A stretch of 64,000 bases of DNA from Artocarpus heterophyllus (taxonomy: Eukaryota > Streptophyta > Magnoliopsida > Rosales > Moraceae): positions 37,072,052 through 37,136,051 of the forward strand of contig CM046348.1 of the NCBI GenBank assembly GCA_025403435.1, read 5' to 3'. Positions 23,251 through 35,807 of the stretch are shown here, piece after piece; position 1 is the stretch's first letter; each line of letters starts with the position of its first letter. Below the pieces are notes generated by a model that was given only the letters and a program-made list of their open reading frames with translations, was not told the DNA's origin and did no database searches. The translations under genes and the position numbers were made by a program.

Positions 23251-24926
23251 ATGTGTCTTCAAAATTAGTTCCTAAAACTCCTCACGATTTGTGGGCGGGG
23301 AAAATGCCATCTTAAACTATATTCGCATGTGGAGATGTCTGGCTCATGTCCCATTTAGGGAAGTGAATAAGTTAGAAGCACATTTGAAAGTTTATGTGTT
23401 TGTAGGATGTTCAAAAGGGAATAAAGGGGGTTATTTTTATAACCCAAAGGAAAATAACATCGTGGTTTCAACCAATGCAACTTTCCTTGAGGATAGTTAC
23501 ATGGACAACTTTAAGCCTCGAAGCAAAGTGGTGCTTAAGGAGTTGGCAAGTGATTTGATTACTCTAGGGGTTTCGAATGACACAGTTTCAATCAGTGTAG
23601 AAAAACCAATTGAACCAGAACAACAACCTAACAGGCTTCAGCATAGTGGGAGGATCGGGCGTCAACTTGAGCGGTCTATGTTCAATGGTGAGGCCTTCTT
23701 GGCTGAACCAGATGAACATGACAAGATCCTTACACTTACGAAGAGGCTATGAAGGATGTTGATTTGAAACTCTAGACAAAGGCCATGACACAGAGATGAA
23801 GTCTATAAAGACTAATAGGGTCTAAGAGCTTATAGATCTTCTCGAAGGGGTAAAACCCATGAGGTGTAAGTGGATCTATAAGAGAAAGCAAGGGGTGGAT
23901 GGAAAAGTCGAAACCTATAAGACTAGACTGGTAGCTAAGGGATACACGCAAAAGGAATGAATCAATTACGAGGAACCTTTTTGCCTGTAGTCATACCTAA
24001 ATCCATCCGCATTCTCTTGTCCATAGTTGCCACTCTCGACTACAAGATTTGGTAGATGGATGTCAAGACGGCCTTTCTAAATGGCTATCTTAATGAGTCC
24101 ATTTACATGGAACAACTAGATGGGTTCAAGGCTAAAGGTTAGAAAAGTAAGGTTTCTAAGCTGTTAAAGTCAATTTATGGACTTAAGAAGACTTCCCGTT
24201 CTTGGAACATAAAATTTGACCAAGTGATCAAGACTTATGGGTTTGCATAAAATGTGGACGAACCATATGTTTTCAAACACATTAAGGATGGGAAGTGGTT
24301 TTTCAACTGCTCTATGTAGATGACATTATGCTAATTGGCAATGACGTTGGGGCATTGTCATAAGTCAAATTATGGTTGACCAAGCAGTTTGACATGAAAG
24401 CCTTGGGTGAAACTAATTTTATTCTTGGTATCTAGATCTTTTGGGATTAGAAGAACAAAATGATAGCTTTGTCCCAAGTAGGCTACATAGATAAAATTCT
24501 CAAAAGGTTTACAATGTAGGATTCCAAGAAAGGTGGGCAACCATCTAGATCTGGAATTACTCTTTCCAAGAAAGACTCTCCAAAGTCTGACAAAGAAAGA
24601 GAATACATAAAGAAGGTGCCTTATGCTTCAGCAGTGGGTAGCCTCATGCATGCCATGCTTTGTACACAACCGAATATTTATTATACTGTCGGGATTGTAA
24701 GTCAATTTCAATCGGATCAAAGACCGCACCACTGGTTTGCAGTCAAGCATATTTTCAGGTACTTGAGAAGGACTTGAGGGTATATGCTTGTGTATTCGAG
24801 TGAGAATTTGACTCCTTTAGAATACACTGACTCGGGTTTCCAATCTTGTCTGGATCTAGAAGATTGACTTCAGGTTTTGTGTTTACTCTAGGCGGCGGTG
24901 CCATTGTTTGGAGAAGTTTCAAGCAA
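23251..24926 (+). pseudogene. B2 integrase C-terminus and reverse transcriptase remnant
   Basis: Integrase C-terminal segment GYFYNPKENNIVVSTNATFL (about 23430-23490), then reverse transcriptase pieces: KWIYKRKQGVDGKVE near 23870, LVAKGYTQK, MDVKTAFLNGYLNESIYME near 24057, and the catalytic LLYVDDIMLIGND near 24305. It runs to WRSFKQDC and is cut by solo LTR D at GATTG. Stops are frequent. Confidence 0.85.
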
Positions 24927-24931
24927 GATTG

Positions 24932-26946
24932 TGTTAGACATGTATGCCCTAAGGAGTAAAAATGTAATACATTTTTGGAGACATTTTTATCAATAAAGAA
25001 TTTATTCATTTATATATATACCAAATCTTGTCCTCTTTACATTCATATTTGTTAAATGTATGATAAGCAAACAGTAGTCTGAGACTATCAGTCTAAGCCT
25101 TAAGAATTGGACATATGATGGACTGATCATGCGAAAGACACGATTCTTAAGGTGATGGTCTAAAACATATGATCCGCAATCGAGGGAATAAAGTTGGGCG
25201 CTTTATTCATGTAAAGATTGTTATGTTGTCTATATCCCTTTTGGGAGATGGTTTGTCTTGGCCATCGGAGTTGGACTCCATGAATAGAAACATTGGCACA
25301 TTGTCATATGTAACGATGTGTTGGATCGGGACATAAAGTGAATTGATTTGGATTAATAATTCTGTCTTGGCAAATTGATTCACTTTAGACAGTCATTTGT
25401 ATTGTATCTTAATCCTGAGATGAATAGTGGGCCCGTTGTCTTGACTTGTGTCTTTTGATGTACCAATGGGTGACTCCCACATCTCTATAGTGGTATGCAC
25501 GCCGGTACGTTGGAGGCATGACTCTTGATAGCGTAGACTTGTTATTCATAGATATGGAATCCATAGCTCTTCTTTAGGAGTAATGATATCCTCTTATATG
25601 CGTTGTCCTGTAATTGGAAAACTGGAGCGCTCAACCATTTGGATACATAGGTGTAACCGAATGGTATACTATCTTTGGATGGTAAGTTTTCTAATGGTGA
25701 GACAATAGAACGTAAGATAAAAATAATCAGGAAGGTAAGACAGAACTTGTCCTTAAGCCGATTATGGATGATCATATGGGGATGCGATACACTATGATAT
25801 GTCATGGAGACTTAGCTACACGAGCTTTGTAATTCTACAAAGTTCGAGAGTGCAGCTCCAAGCTTTTAGTGGAGTAGCGTTGGAGTTGATAATTATGAAA
25901 TGTATATCTGGGATATTGGGTTTCATAATTATCATGAGCTTGAACTTTATAGGTCCATTTTGGTCCCCTTTGCTAGCTCACAAAATCCTGTAACGACACG
26001 GCATGCTTTTCCAATAATTGGTGACTTATGTCAGATTTATCAGATTAGTTTAAAATTTGTAAGAATCAAATAATTCATGTCTGTTTATCAGTTGAATTAA
26101 TTTTGTAAGAAATTAGTTCAAGATAAACTTGTTGAATTATTGCGATCAGATAATTCTTGTCTGTTTATCCGTTGTTTTAATTTTGGACAAATTAGAACAA
26201 GATAAACTTGTAGAATTATTGTCAATTGATTTATTTTCTTAGAGATTATCTTGATAAAGTTTGTTTTGATCAGATAACTTCTATATTGGGTTGTTTGAAT
26301 CAAAATTGAGACTTTATCCTTTAGAATCTCGGGTGGAAAATAAAAGATTCGCGGAGATTTTTTCTCGGGAGTTCGGCCTGCCGAATGACGTGGTCGGCCT
26401 GCCGAACTGGCCTGTTCGGCCTGCCGATCAGTAGGAGATAAGATTACGTGTTTTCACGCGGATCTTATCAGATATTGATCCGAACTTGATTCTGTTTCGA
26501 GTTTTTGAGACCTAATCTGATATGGACTGACCCCAGGACCAATAGCTATAAAAAGGGAGTGAGTCTTATGATTTACTTAGATCAATTTGAGAGATTAAGA
26601 GTGATACTCTTCTAGTGAGCATCTAAAAACTCCCTGAGAGCTTTTGTTCACAAATCATTAACACTAGCTTTGGGTTCTCTCTATTGGTGGGAAGGAGAGT
26701 CACCGGTGGAAGAGCTGTATGTGTGAGCCCACACTCACTCCGGTTGTGGATAGAGAATAGCAAAGAAGGCCAGTTGGTTGAGGCTCTTCTAGAACGTTAC
26801 TTCTCTACACAGGTTGCGGAGGTTCTTCGGCACACTGAGGTTAGTAAGATCTGTTTAATTTATACATATAACATGTCAAACTTGTGTTTTAGAAATTACT
26901 CTGATGGAAAATTTTTAAAATTCCATTGCGTACTTTGTTTCCAACA
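24932..26946 (+). mobile_element. element D: solo LTR inside B2
   Basis: A single 2,015-bp LTR, TGTTAGACATG...TTTCCAACA, flanked by an exact 5-bp duplication GATTG (24927-24931 and 26947-26951), with no internal region. It resembles the B1 LTRs more than those of its host B2. GC-rich cluster at 26371-26430. It is the footprint of a full insertion collapsed by LTR-LTR recombination. Confidence 0.93.
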
Positions 26947-27309
26947 GATTGCACTTCAGATTAAACGATGGAGGCCGAGTATATGGCAGCTACTAATGCT
27001 TCGAAAAAAGTAGTGTGGCTCTGCAAGTTCCTTAGGGATCTTGAGGTAGTTCCTGGTATGGATAAGGTAGTATCGTTGTACTAAAATAAAAGTACGGTGG
27101 TAGCTAATACTAAGGAACCAAGATTTCACAAGAAGAGTAAGCAAATTGATCAGAAGTATCATGTGATAAAGAACTTCATCGAGGGCAGGCATGTCGTTGT
27201 AAGCAAAATCACGTTAGAGGACAATTTAGCTAATCCATTCACGAAGACACTTACTATAAGAATCTTTGAAAGGCATGTGGAAGCTATAGGGATGCAAGAT
27301 TTTTCATAA
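26947..27309 (+). pseudogene. B2 RNase H remnant
   Basis: Picks up the B2 reading after D with TMEAEYMAATNASKK, then VVPGMDKVVSLY, a stop, then QKYHVIKNFIEGRHVV and ANPFTKTL, ending IGMQDFS. This is the usual C-terminus of a Copia polyprotein. The polypurine tract region and the 3' LTR follow within 30 bp. Confidence 0.87.
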
Positions 27310-27335
27310 TTACCCACTTAGTGCAAATGAGAGAT

Positions 27336-28210
27336 TGTTAGACATGTATGCCCTAAGGAGTAAAAATGTAATAAGTTTTTAGAGACATTTTTATCAATAA
27401 AGAGTTTATTTATTATTCATATACCAAATTGTTGTCCTTTTTACATTTATATTTGTTAAATGTATGATAAGCAAATAAAAGTTTGAGACTGTCGGTCTAA
27501 ACCTGTTAGAATCAAACAAATGATAGACAGATTATGCAGAAGACATGATTCTAAAAGTGACGGTCTAAATTATAAGATTCGCAATCGTGGAAATAAAGTT
27601 AGGTTGTTTATTCAAGCAAAGATTGTAATATTGTCTATATCCCTAACGGGAGACGGTTTGTCTTGGCCATTGGAGGTGGACTCCGCGAATAGAAACGTTG
27701 GTGCATTGTCATAGGTGACGACGTATTGGATCGGGACATAAAATGTAATTGATTTGGATTAAAAATTTTGTCTCGGCAAATCAATTCACTTTAAAAAATC
27801 ATATGTGTTATATCTTAATCTTGAGATGAATAGTGGGCTCATTGTCTTGACTAATGTCTTTTGATGTACCAAAAGGTAACATCCACAATTTATGTTGATA
27901 CGCATGCCGGTACATTGAAGACATGACTCATGATAGCGTAGACTTGTTATTCATAGATATAGAATCTATAGCTCCTGTTTAGAAGTAGTTGATATCCTCT
28001 TATATGCGTGATCCTGTAATTGGAAAACTAGAGCACTCAACCATTTTAGGTGTAATCGAATGGTATACTGTCTTTGAATGGTAAGTTTGCCAATGGTGAG
28101 ATAATGGAAGATAAGATAAAAATAATCAAGAAGGAAAGACAAAATTTATCCTTAAAATGATTATGGATAATCTTATGGGGATACAATACATTATGATATG
28201 TCATGGAGAC
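27336..28210 (+). repeat. 3' LTR of B2, left part
   Basis: Starts TGTTAGACATGTATGCCC after a purine-rich stretch and stops at GAGAC, where element C begins. The remainder is at 37824-38964. Confidence 0.9.
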
Positions 28211-30243
28211 TGTTGGAAAAAATAGTACGCAGTAGAATTTTAAAAATTTTATATCAGAGTATTTTCTAAAACACAAGTTTGACATGCTATATGCATAAAT
28301 TAACCAGATTTTACTAACCTTTGAATGCCGAAGAACTCCTACAATCTGTGAAGAGAAGTAACGTTCTAGAAGAGCCTCAACCAACTGGTCTTCTTTGCTA
28401 TTCTTTATCCATGATCAAAGTGGGTGTGGGCTCACACGTACAGCTCTTCCTCTATGTGGCTCTTCCTCTAACCAATTGAGAGAGCCCAAAGCTAATGTTC
28501 GTGATTTGTGAACAAGAACTCTCAGGGAGTTTCAGATTCTCACCGGCAGGGTATCACTCTTAATCTCTCAATTGATCTGAATAACTCTTAAGACCTACTC
28601 CCTATTTATAGAGGTTAGGTTTGGGGTCAATCCTTATCAGATTAGGTCTCAAAAATTCGAATCAGAATAAAATTCGAATCAATATTCGATAAAATCAGTG
28701 TGAAAACGCATAATCTTATCCTTCGCACATCGGCAGGCTGAACTGCCTAATCGGCAGGCCAAACTTGCCCATCGGTAGGCTGAACTTGAGGATCGACATG
28801 CCGAACTACCGAAAAAATATCTCAATGAATCTTTCATTTTCCACTCGAGATTCTATAGAATAAAGTCTCAGTTTTAATTCAAATAACCCAATAGAAATGT
28901 TATCTAATCAAAACAACTTTATCTAGATAATCTCTAGGAAAATAAATGAATTCCTAATAATTCTACAAGTTTATCTTCATTTAATTTATTCAAAATTAAA
29001 TCAACTGATAAACAGACAAAAATTATCCAATCCCAATAATTCAACAAGTTTATCTTGAATTAATTTTATCACAAAATTAATTCAAGCGATAAACTGACAT
29101 AAATTATTTGATTCTTTTAAATTTCAACCAATCTAATAAATCTAACATAAGTCACCAATTATTGAAAAAGCACGCCGTATCGTTACAGGATTTTGTGAGC
29201 TAGCAAAGGGGACCAAATGGACCTATATAGTTCAAGCTCCCGATAATTACGAAACCCAATATTCTAGATATACATTTCATAATTATCAATTCCAATGCTA
29301 CTCCACTAAAAGCTTAGAGCTGCACTCTTGAACTATATAAAATTATGAAGCCCGTATAGCTAAATCTCCATGACATATCATAGTGTATTGTATCTCTATG
29401 GCATTATCCATAACCGGCTTAAGGAGAAGTTCCATCTTACCTTCCTGATTATTTTTATCTTACGTTCTATTATCACACCATCGAAAAACTTACCATCCAA
29501 AGACAGTATACCATTCGGTTACGCCTATGTATCCAAATGGTTGAGTGCTCCAGTTTTTCAATTACAAGATAACGCATATAAGAGGATATCACTACTCCTA
29601 AAGAGGAGCTATAGATTTCATATCTATAAATAACAGGTCTACGCTACCAAGAGTCATGCCTCCAATATACCGGCATGCATACTACTATTAAGATGTGGGT
29701 GTAACCCTTTGGTACATCAAAAGACATAAGTCAAGACAACGGGCTCACTATTCATCTTAGGATTAAGATACAATACAAATGATTGTCTAAAGTAAATCGA
29801 TTTGCCTAGATAGAATTATTAATCCAAATCAATTCACTTTATGTCCCGATCCAACATATCGTCACCTATGACAACGTGCCAATGTTTCTATTCACGGAGT
29901 CCACCTCCGATGGTCAAGACAAACCATCTCCCAATAGAGATATAGACAACATAACAATCTTTACATGAATAAAACACCCAACTTTATTCCCTCGATTGCG
30001 GATCTTATGATTTAGACCGTCACCTTAAGAATTATGTCTTCCGCATAATCTATCCATCATATGCCTAATTCTTAAAGGTTTAGACCGATGGTCTCAGATA
30101 TTTATTTGCTTAACATACATTCAACAAATATGAACATAAAGAGGACAAGATTTGGTATATAAACAATAAATAAATTCTTTATTGATAAAAATGTCTCCAA
30201 AAACTTATTATATTTTTATTCCTTAGGGCATACATGTCTAACA
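28211..30243 (-). repeat. 3' LTR of C (left)
   Basis: Reverse complement of the B-family LTR. GC-rich cluster at 28729-28806. It forms a large inverted repeat with the adjoining B2 LTR fragment. Confidence 0.9.
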
Positions 30244-30361
30244 ATCTCCCACTTGCAATAAGTGAGTAAATATGACAAATCTCGCATCCCCATAGCTTCA
30301 ATATGCCTCTCGAAGACTCTCCCAGTAAGTGTCTTTGTAAATGTATCAACTAAATTGTCCT

Positions 30362-31190
30362 CTAATGCAATCTTGCACGCCTGACATGCCCGCCCTTAAC
30401 GAAGTCCTTTATCACATGATACTTCTGACCAATATGCTTACTCTCCTTGTAAAATCTTGATTCCTTAGAGTTAGCTACCACCGCATTGTTATCACAATAC
30501 AGTGATACCATCTTATCCATTCCAGGAAGTACCTCAAGATCCCCAAGGAACTTGCGAAGACATACTGCTTCTTTCGAAGCATCAGTAGCTGCCACATACT
30601 CGGCCTCCATCGTTAAATCCGACGTGTAATCTTGCTTCACACTTTTCCAACTGATGACACCGCCGCCCAGAGTAAACACAAAACCCAAAATCAATTTCCT
30701 AAAATCCAGACAGGATTGAAAATCTGAGTTAGTATATCCTAGAGGAGTCAAGACCTCACCTGAATATACAATCATATATCGTCGAGTCCTTCTCAAGTAC
30801 TTGAAAATATGCTTTACCTTAACCTAATGGTTCGATCCGGGATCCGTCTGCAATCGACTTACAATCCCGATAGCATAACAAATATCCAGTCGTGTGCAAA
30901 GCATGACATACATGAGACTACCCACTACCGAAGCATAAGGCACCTTCCTCATGTATTCTCTTTCTCCCTCAGACTTTGGAGAGTCTTTCTTAGAAAGAGT
31001 AATTCCAGACCTAGATGGTTGCCCACCTTTCTTGGAATCCTACATTGCAAACCTCTTGAAAATTTTATTTATGTAGCCGGCCTGGGACAAAGCTATCATT
31101 TTGTTCTTCCTATCCTGAAAGATCTAGATACCAAGAACAAAATTAGCCTCACCCAAGTCCTTCATGTCAAACTGCTTGGTCAACCATAAT
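30362..31190 (-). pseudogene. C RNase H and end of reverse transcriptase
   Basis: Minus-strand RNase H with YTNSDFQSC, TMEAEYVAATDASKEAV, YCDNNAVV and QKYHVIKDFVKGG, open from about 30796 to 30362. The segments upstream (30800-31190) are the connection region in shifted frames. The terminal part after GGHV is out of frame. Confidence 0.88.
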
Positions 31191-31800
31191 TGACCGATGA
31201 CAATGCTCCAATGTCATTGCCTATTAGCAGAATGTCATCTACATAGAGCAATAGAAAAACCACCTTTCCATTCTTAATGTGTATGTATACACATGGCTCA
31301 TCTATATTTTGTGAGAACCCATAAGTCTTGATCACCTGATCAAATCTTATGTTCCAAGAACAAGAAGCCTGCTTAAGTCCATAAATTGACTTTTGCAGCT
31401 TACAAACCTTACCCTCTTGACCCTAGACATTGAACCCGTCTGGATGTTCCATATAAATGGACTCATCAAGATAGCCATTTAGAAAAGCCATCTTGACATC
31501 CATCTGCCAAATCTCGTAGTCGAGAGCGGCACCTATGGACAAGAGAATCCGGATGGACTTAAGCATGGCTACAGGTGAAAAGGTTTCCTCATAATCGATT
31601 CCTTCCTTTTGCGTATAACCCTTAGCTACCAGTCTAGCCTTAAAGGTTTCGACCTTTCCATCCACTCCTCTTTTCCTCTTGTAGATCCACTTACACCCTA
31701 TGGGTTTTACCCCTTTGAGAAGATCCAAAAGCTCCCAGACCTGATTAGTCTCCACAGACTTCATCTCTGTGTTCATGGCCTCTGTCTAGAGTTTTGAATC
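31191..31800 (-). pseudogene. C reverse transcriptase remnant
   Basis: Minus-strand reading MNTEMKSVETNQVWELLDLL, KWIYKRKRGVDGKVE, LVAKGYTQKEGIDYEETFSP and MDVKMAFLNGYLDESIYME is open across 31776-31423. The catalytic LLYVDDILLIGND is at about 31220-31260. A stop lies between these two parts (near 31422). Confidence 0.9.
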
Positions 31801-31961
31801 AACATCCTCCACAGCCTCTGCGTAAGTATAAAGATCCCTGTCATGTTCATCCAATTTAGCCAAGAAGACCTTCCCATTGAACATATACCTCTCAGGTTGA
31901 CACACGATCCTCCCACTACGCCAAAGCCCCATAGGTTATTGTTCAGGTTCATTTGGTTTTT

Positions 31962-33102
31962 CTACACTGATCGGAATGGTTTCATTCGAAACCTCCAGAG
32001 TGATCGGATTACTTTGCTTTGAGGCTTAAAGTTGTCCATGTAACTCTCCTCAAGGAAAGTTGCATTAGTTGAAACCACGACTTTATTTTCCTTTGGGTTA
32101 TAGAAATAACCCCTTTTAGTCCCTTTTGGATATCCTACAAACACGCAAACTTCCGAACATGCTTTCAATTTATTCGCATCCTTAAACAAGACATGAGCCG
32201 GACATTCCCATATGTGAATATGGTTTAAGGATGTCTTCCTGCTCATCCACAACTTGTGAAGAGTTTTAGGGACCCATTTTGAAGGCACAATGTTCAAAAG
32301 ATAACATGCGGTTTATAGTGCATATCCCCAAAAGGACAAAGGTAATGATGAATAACTCATCATGGACCTTATCATGTCTAATAAAGTCCTCTTCCTTCTC
32401 TCTGCTACGCCATTCTGCTGCGAAGTGCCCGGCACAATCAAATAGGATAAAATCCCATTCTCTAATAAGTATCCCAAGAACTTATTAGAAAGGTATTTGC
32501 CACCTCGATTGGATCGAAGTGCCTTTATGGGTCACCCAATTGCTTTTCCACCTCAGCCCAAAACTTCCTAAACTTGTCAAAAGTTTCGCTTTTGTGGTGC
32601 ATCAGGTACACATACCCATACCTTGAGTAATCGTCAATAAAAGTTACAAAGTATTCATACCCTCCTCGTGCCCGGATGTTCATCAGTCCGCAAACACCAC
32701 TATGCACAAGTTCTAGAACCCCTTCGGCCCTATTGGCCTTAGACTAGAATGGTCTTTTGGTCATTTACTCTCCAAACAAGATTAACATTGAGGTATAGAT
32801 TCCACGTTTAAGTGACTTAAAGGTCGATCATTTACCAACCTTTGAATCCTATTCAGGTTAATATGACCAAGGCGCAAATGCCAAAGATAAGTCTTATTAG
32901 AGTGAGAACTTTTAAGTCTTTTAGAGTTATTATCATTCATCTCAGCATTAAGTAGTAAGTACATCTTAGGTTTGATAAAATATAGATTATTTTGCATCCA
33001 TCCAGAATAGATAAAAGATTTGCTTTTACGAATCACCACTTTATCATTAAAAGAAAACAAATAGGAGTCTTTAAATAAACAAGCTCTAGAATTAAATTCC
33101 AT
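31962..33102 (-). pseudogene. C integrase remnant
   Basis: Minus-strand pieces: WHLRLGHINLNRIQRLV (about 32830-32890), GGYEYFVTFIDDYSRYGY (about 32620-32670), the DRGGEY region near 32500 altered, and the C-terminal segment FYNPKENKVVVSTNATF (about 32050-32110). Stops and shifts separate them. Confidence 0.87.
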
Positions 33103-33898
33103 TTAAATTTAGGAACATAAAACAATCTTGCAAAATTAAATTCCTATAACTATCAAAATAAAGATGGACGTCTCCCATTGCTTCTGCTAAGACCAATAAT
33201 CCATCGCCCATCTGAAGCATGAAGTCTTCATGTAGCAGACTTCTCGTTTCTTTCAACCCTTGTAAAGAAACACAAACATGATTAGTTGCACCGGAATCTA
33301 TGACCCAAATGTCACTTGATTCCTCAACCAAACAAGTTTCTAAATACAGAAGATCACACCTACCTCTTTTGGAAAGGAAGTCCTTGCAATGCTTCTTGAT
33401 GTGCCCGACCTTCCCACAGAAAAAGCACTTAAGCTTCTTCGGGTTCTTCTTCTTCTTCTTCTTGCTCTTGTTGTTAGCAGGAACAAACGACTTCCCATTT
33501 TTGGCTCGTTGCTTTTTTTCATTCCCAGAATTAGGATTGGAACCAGAAACAACTACCATATTGCCCTCTCTACCCGCAGGAGACACCCTGATCAGCAGTT
33601 CGAACTCTTGTAACTGTTTCATTAATTCTATTAAGGTCATATCCCGCCTATTGCTTAAATTAAAAGTAGCTCTAAAAGAAATAAATTCCTTTGAGAGAGT
33701 CTCAAAGACCATAGTCATCTGAGTTTCAGTATTGATGTCGGCTCCATTGGTTTGAGCCTCAGTGATGTAACCCATGACCAATATCATGTGCTCCTTTATA
33801 GATGTCCCCGGCCTCTGCTTACAGTTAAGAAGTCTTTGAAGTGCCCCTTGCCGCTTTGTTATGGTGTGGCCTCCAAACATGTCTTCAAGATTATCCAA
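33092..33898 (-). pseudogene. C gag C-terminal half and protease
   Basis: An open minus-strand run of 268 codons with LSNRRDMTLIELMKQLQEFE, a lysine-rich stretch, a zinc knuckle CFFCGKVGHIKKHC and an intact protease motif WVIDSGATNHV. Gag and protease lie in one continuous frame here, where B1 is frameshifted, so this is the better-preserved version. It ends in a shift within the segment after the protease. Confidence 0.88.
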
Positions 33899-34190
33899 GA
33901 TCTACTTTGCAGTCTCTAATCCTGATGTTGAGCCTGCAGCATATTATTCATGCTAGCCATAACATAGTAGCGGGCCTGATCATTTGCATCTTTCCAGCAA
34001 TCATACGCTTGGAATTGCTCATTAGTGGAATCTCCCGTAGACTCGGGAGGACAAGGGATTGTTAGGACAAATTTCAATTTCTCAAAGAAGAGGATATCCA
34101 GGTTCCATTTCCAATCATTATAATTCTCTCCAATTAATAGGCTTTTGTCAAGCGTCAAAGATAAAGTGTTTTTAGATATTTTTTAATCTA
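33899..34190 (-). pseudogene. C gag N-terminal part
   Basis: Minus-strand reading with LIGENYNDWKWNLDI and YDCWKDANDQARYYVMASMN. The position of the family start codon has ATA, so the gag ATG appears lost. A shift separates it from the C-terminal half at about 33900-33920. Confidence 0.82.
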
Positions 34191-35793
34191 CAATAAAAAA
34201 TCATATACCAAACATAAGCAAACATATCATAATAATTTAGTAAGATAACACAATCATATAAAAACATACAAATGTGTTTATGTATCAAAACCTTGAAAAT
34301 ATCACAACCTTACAACTATAATTCCCAACTCATAATTCAACAAGCTCCTAGGGGAGTCATGCCACATTCAATCAGGAACACGGATCCCCTTCTAATTAAT
34401 ATATTCCATCTAGGACCCGTATGATCCAGCATATATTAATAATCATTTCTTTGGCCATTAAATTTATTAACAGAGCTCTTAGGGGAGGTTAATAATAAAA
34501 TTAACGTGAGTGTATAACCATCATTTCAATATTTTATCCATGATTTATAATCACCACCTAGGGGTGTACAACTATAAATCATGCTAAAATACCTTATCCT
34601 CTCAAAGATCCAATCGGGTACATGATAGAAATCTCTTCCTAAGGGTTGGAACCACCATGTTCTTCCTATGGACTAATGATGGAGGCCGTAGGTCCTCTCT
34701 TCGAAAACCTTCTCCCACTCAATCTTTTGAAATCAAGGTTTTATTTTAAGAAGACATGCATGAATAATTTTAATATGAGCGGCACTCCCTAGTCTATATG
34801 ACATGTTATCAATATATATGGCAAATCATATTATAATGCAGACAAGCAAAGCAATCAACCAAAGCTACAAGCACAATAATAATAACCGTAATATTATGGT
34901 TCCACCCTAGAGAATAGAAAATAAAAATCACAAGAGAACAATCGAAACATATTTCAATTCTTCATCCTTGAATCCTCAAGTTGTATCCTTCTTCATGTAA
35001 TGCCCATCTTCAAGTCTTCAATCTCGTATGAATCGAATACTTCATATTTTCAGTCATATACAAATTTAATGTCTCTTAGAATTGTCCCAAAAATAAAATT
35101 AAAAATGCATTGAAAAACTGCATATTTTCTAGAAAATTTTCTAGGTCTTTGCTGGCAAGCCGATCTGGGTGATCGGCCTGCCGCCAGAGCCACTTGATTT
35201 CTGCCCTACTGTCGGCCAGCCGAACCTCACGTCCGGCCTGCCAATCTGCGACCATCGGCCTGCCGAACTAGATGGTTCGGCATGCCGACCGAGAAGTAAT
35301 CACCCTTTCCAGAAAATACAATTTTTAATACAATTCATCAATTTTATTTTCAATAATTCAAAAACATAAAATTAGAGACTCAAGAAATACCTGAGAGCGC
35401 CATCATCAATCTTCTAGATCCGCCTTTTAGATCTGTCTTATCTGAATAATTATTTAATTATAAAATTCTTACAAATTTAAAATTAAATAATAATTCCTAG
35501 ATGGAGATGATAGTCCGCCATCTAATTACATGAAAAACCTAGATACATATTCTAACCTCTAAGGAACCATAACCTGTATAAATTAATTAATTAATAAATA
35601 ATTAAATAACCATTTAATCAACCATAATTAATTAATGAACATTCACCACATAATTCATGACAACATATAAAATTATATAGAAACCTAGAGTGTCAACTCT
35701 CTATAAAATTAAATTCTAGCATAGGAGAGATTAAGATCACAAAATTTATACATATAGTGTGATCACAAACTTGTAAATTTATATAAAAATCAT
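34191..35793 (-). other. leader of C with GC-rich array
   Basis: Untranslated leader between primer-binding site and gag. GC-rich array at 35151-35294 (TCGGCCTGCC on the plus strand, CAGG orientation relative to the element). No supported ORF. Confidence 0.7.
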
Positions 35794-35807
35794 GCTCTGA
35801 TACCAAT

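Noticed and set aside
33300..33722. 140-codon plus-strand ORF with phenylalanine and leucine runs
   Set aside because: Antisense shadow of the lysine-rich and zinc-knuckle part of the C gag; the same shadow appears at 12896 and 21831 on minus.
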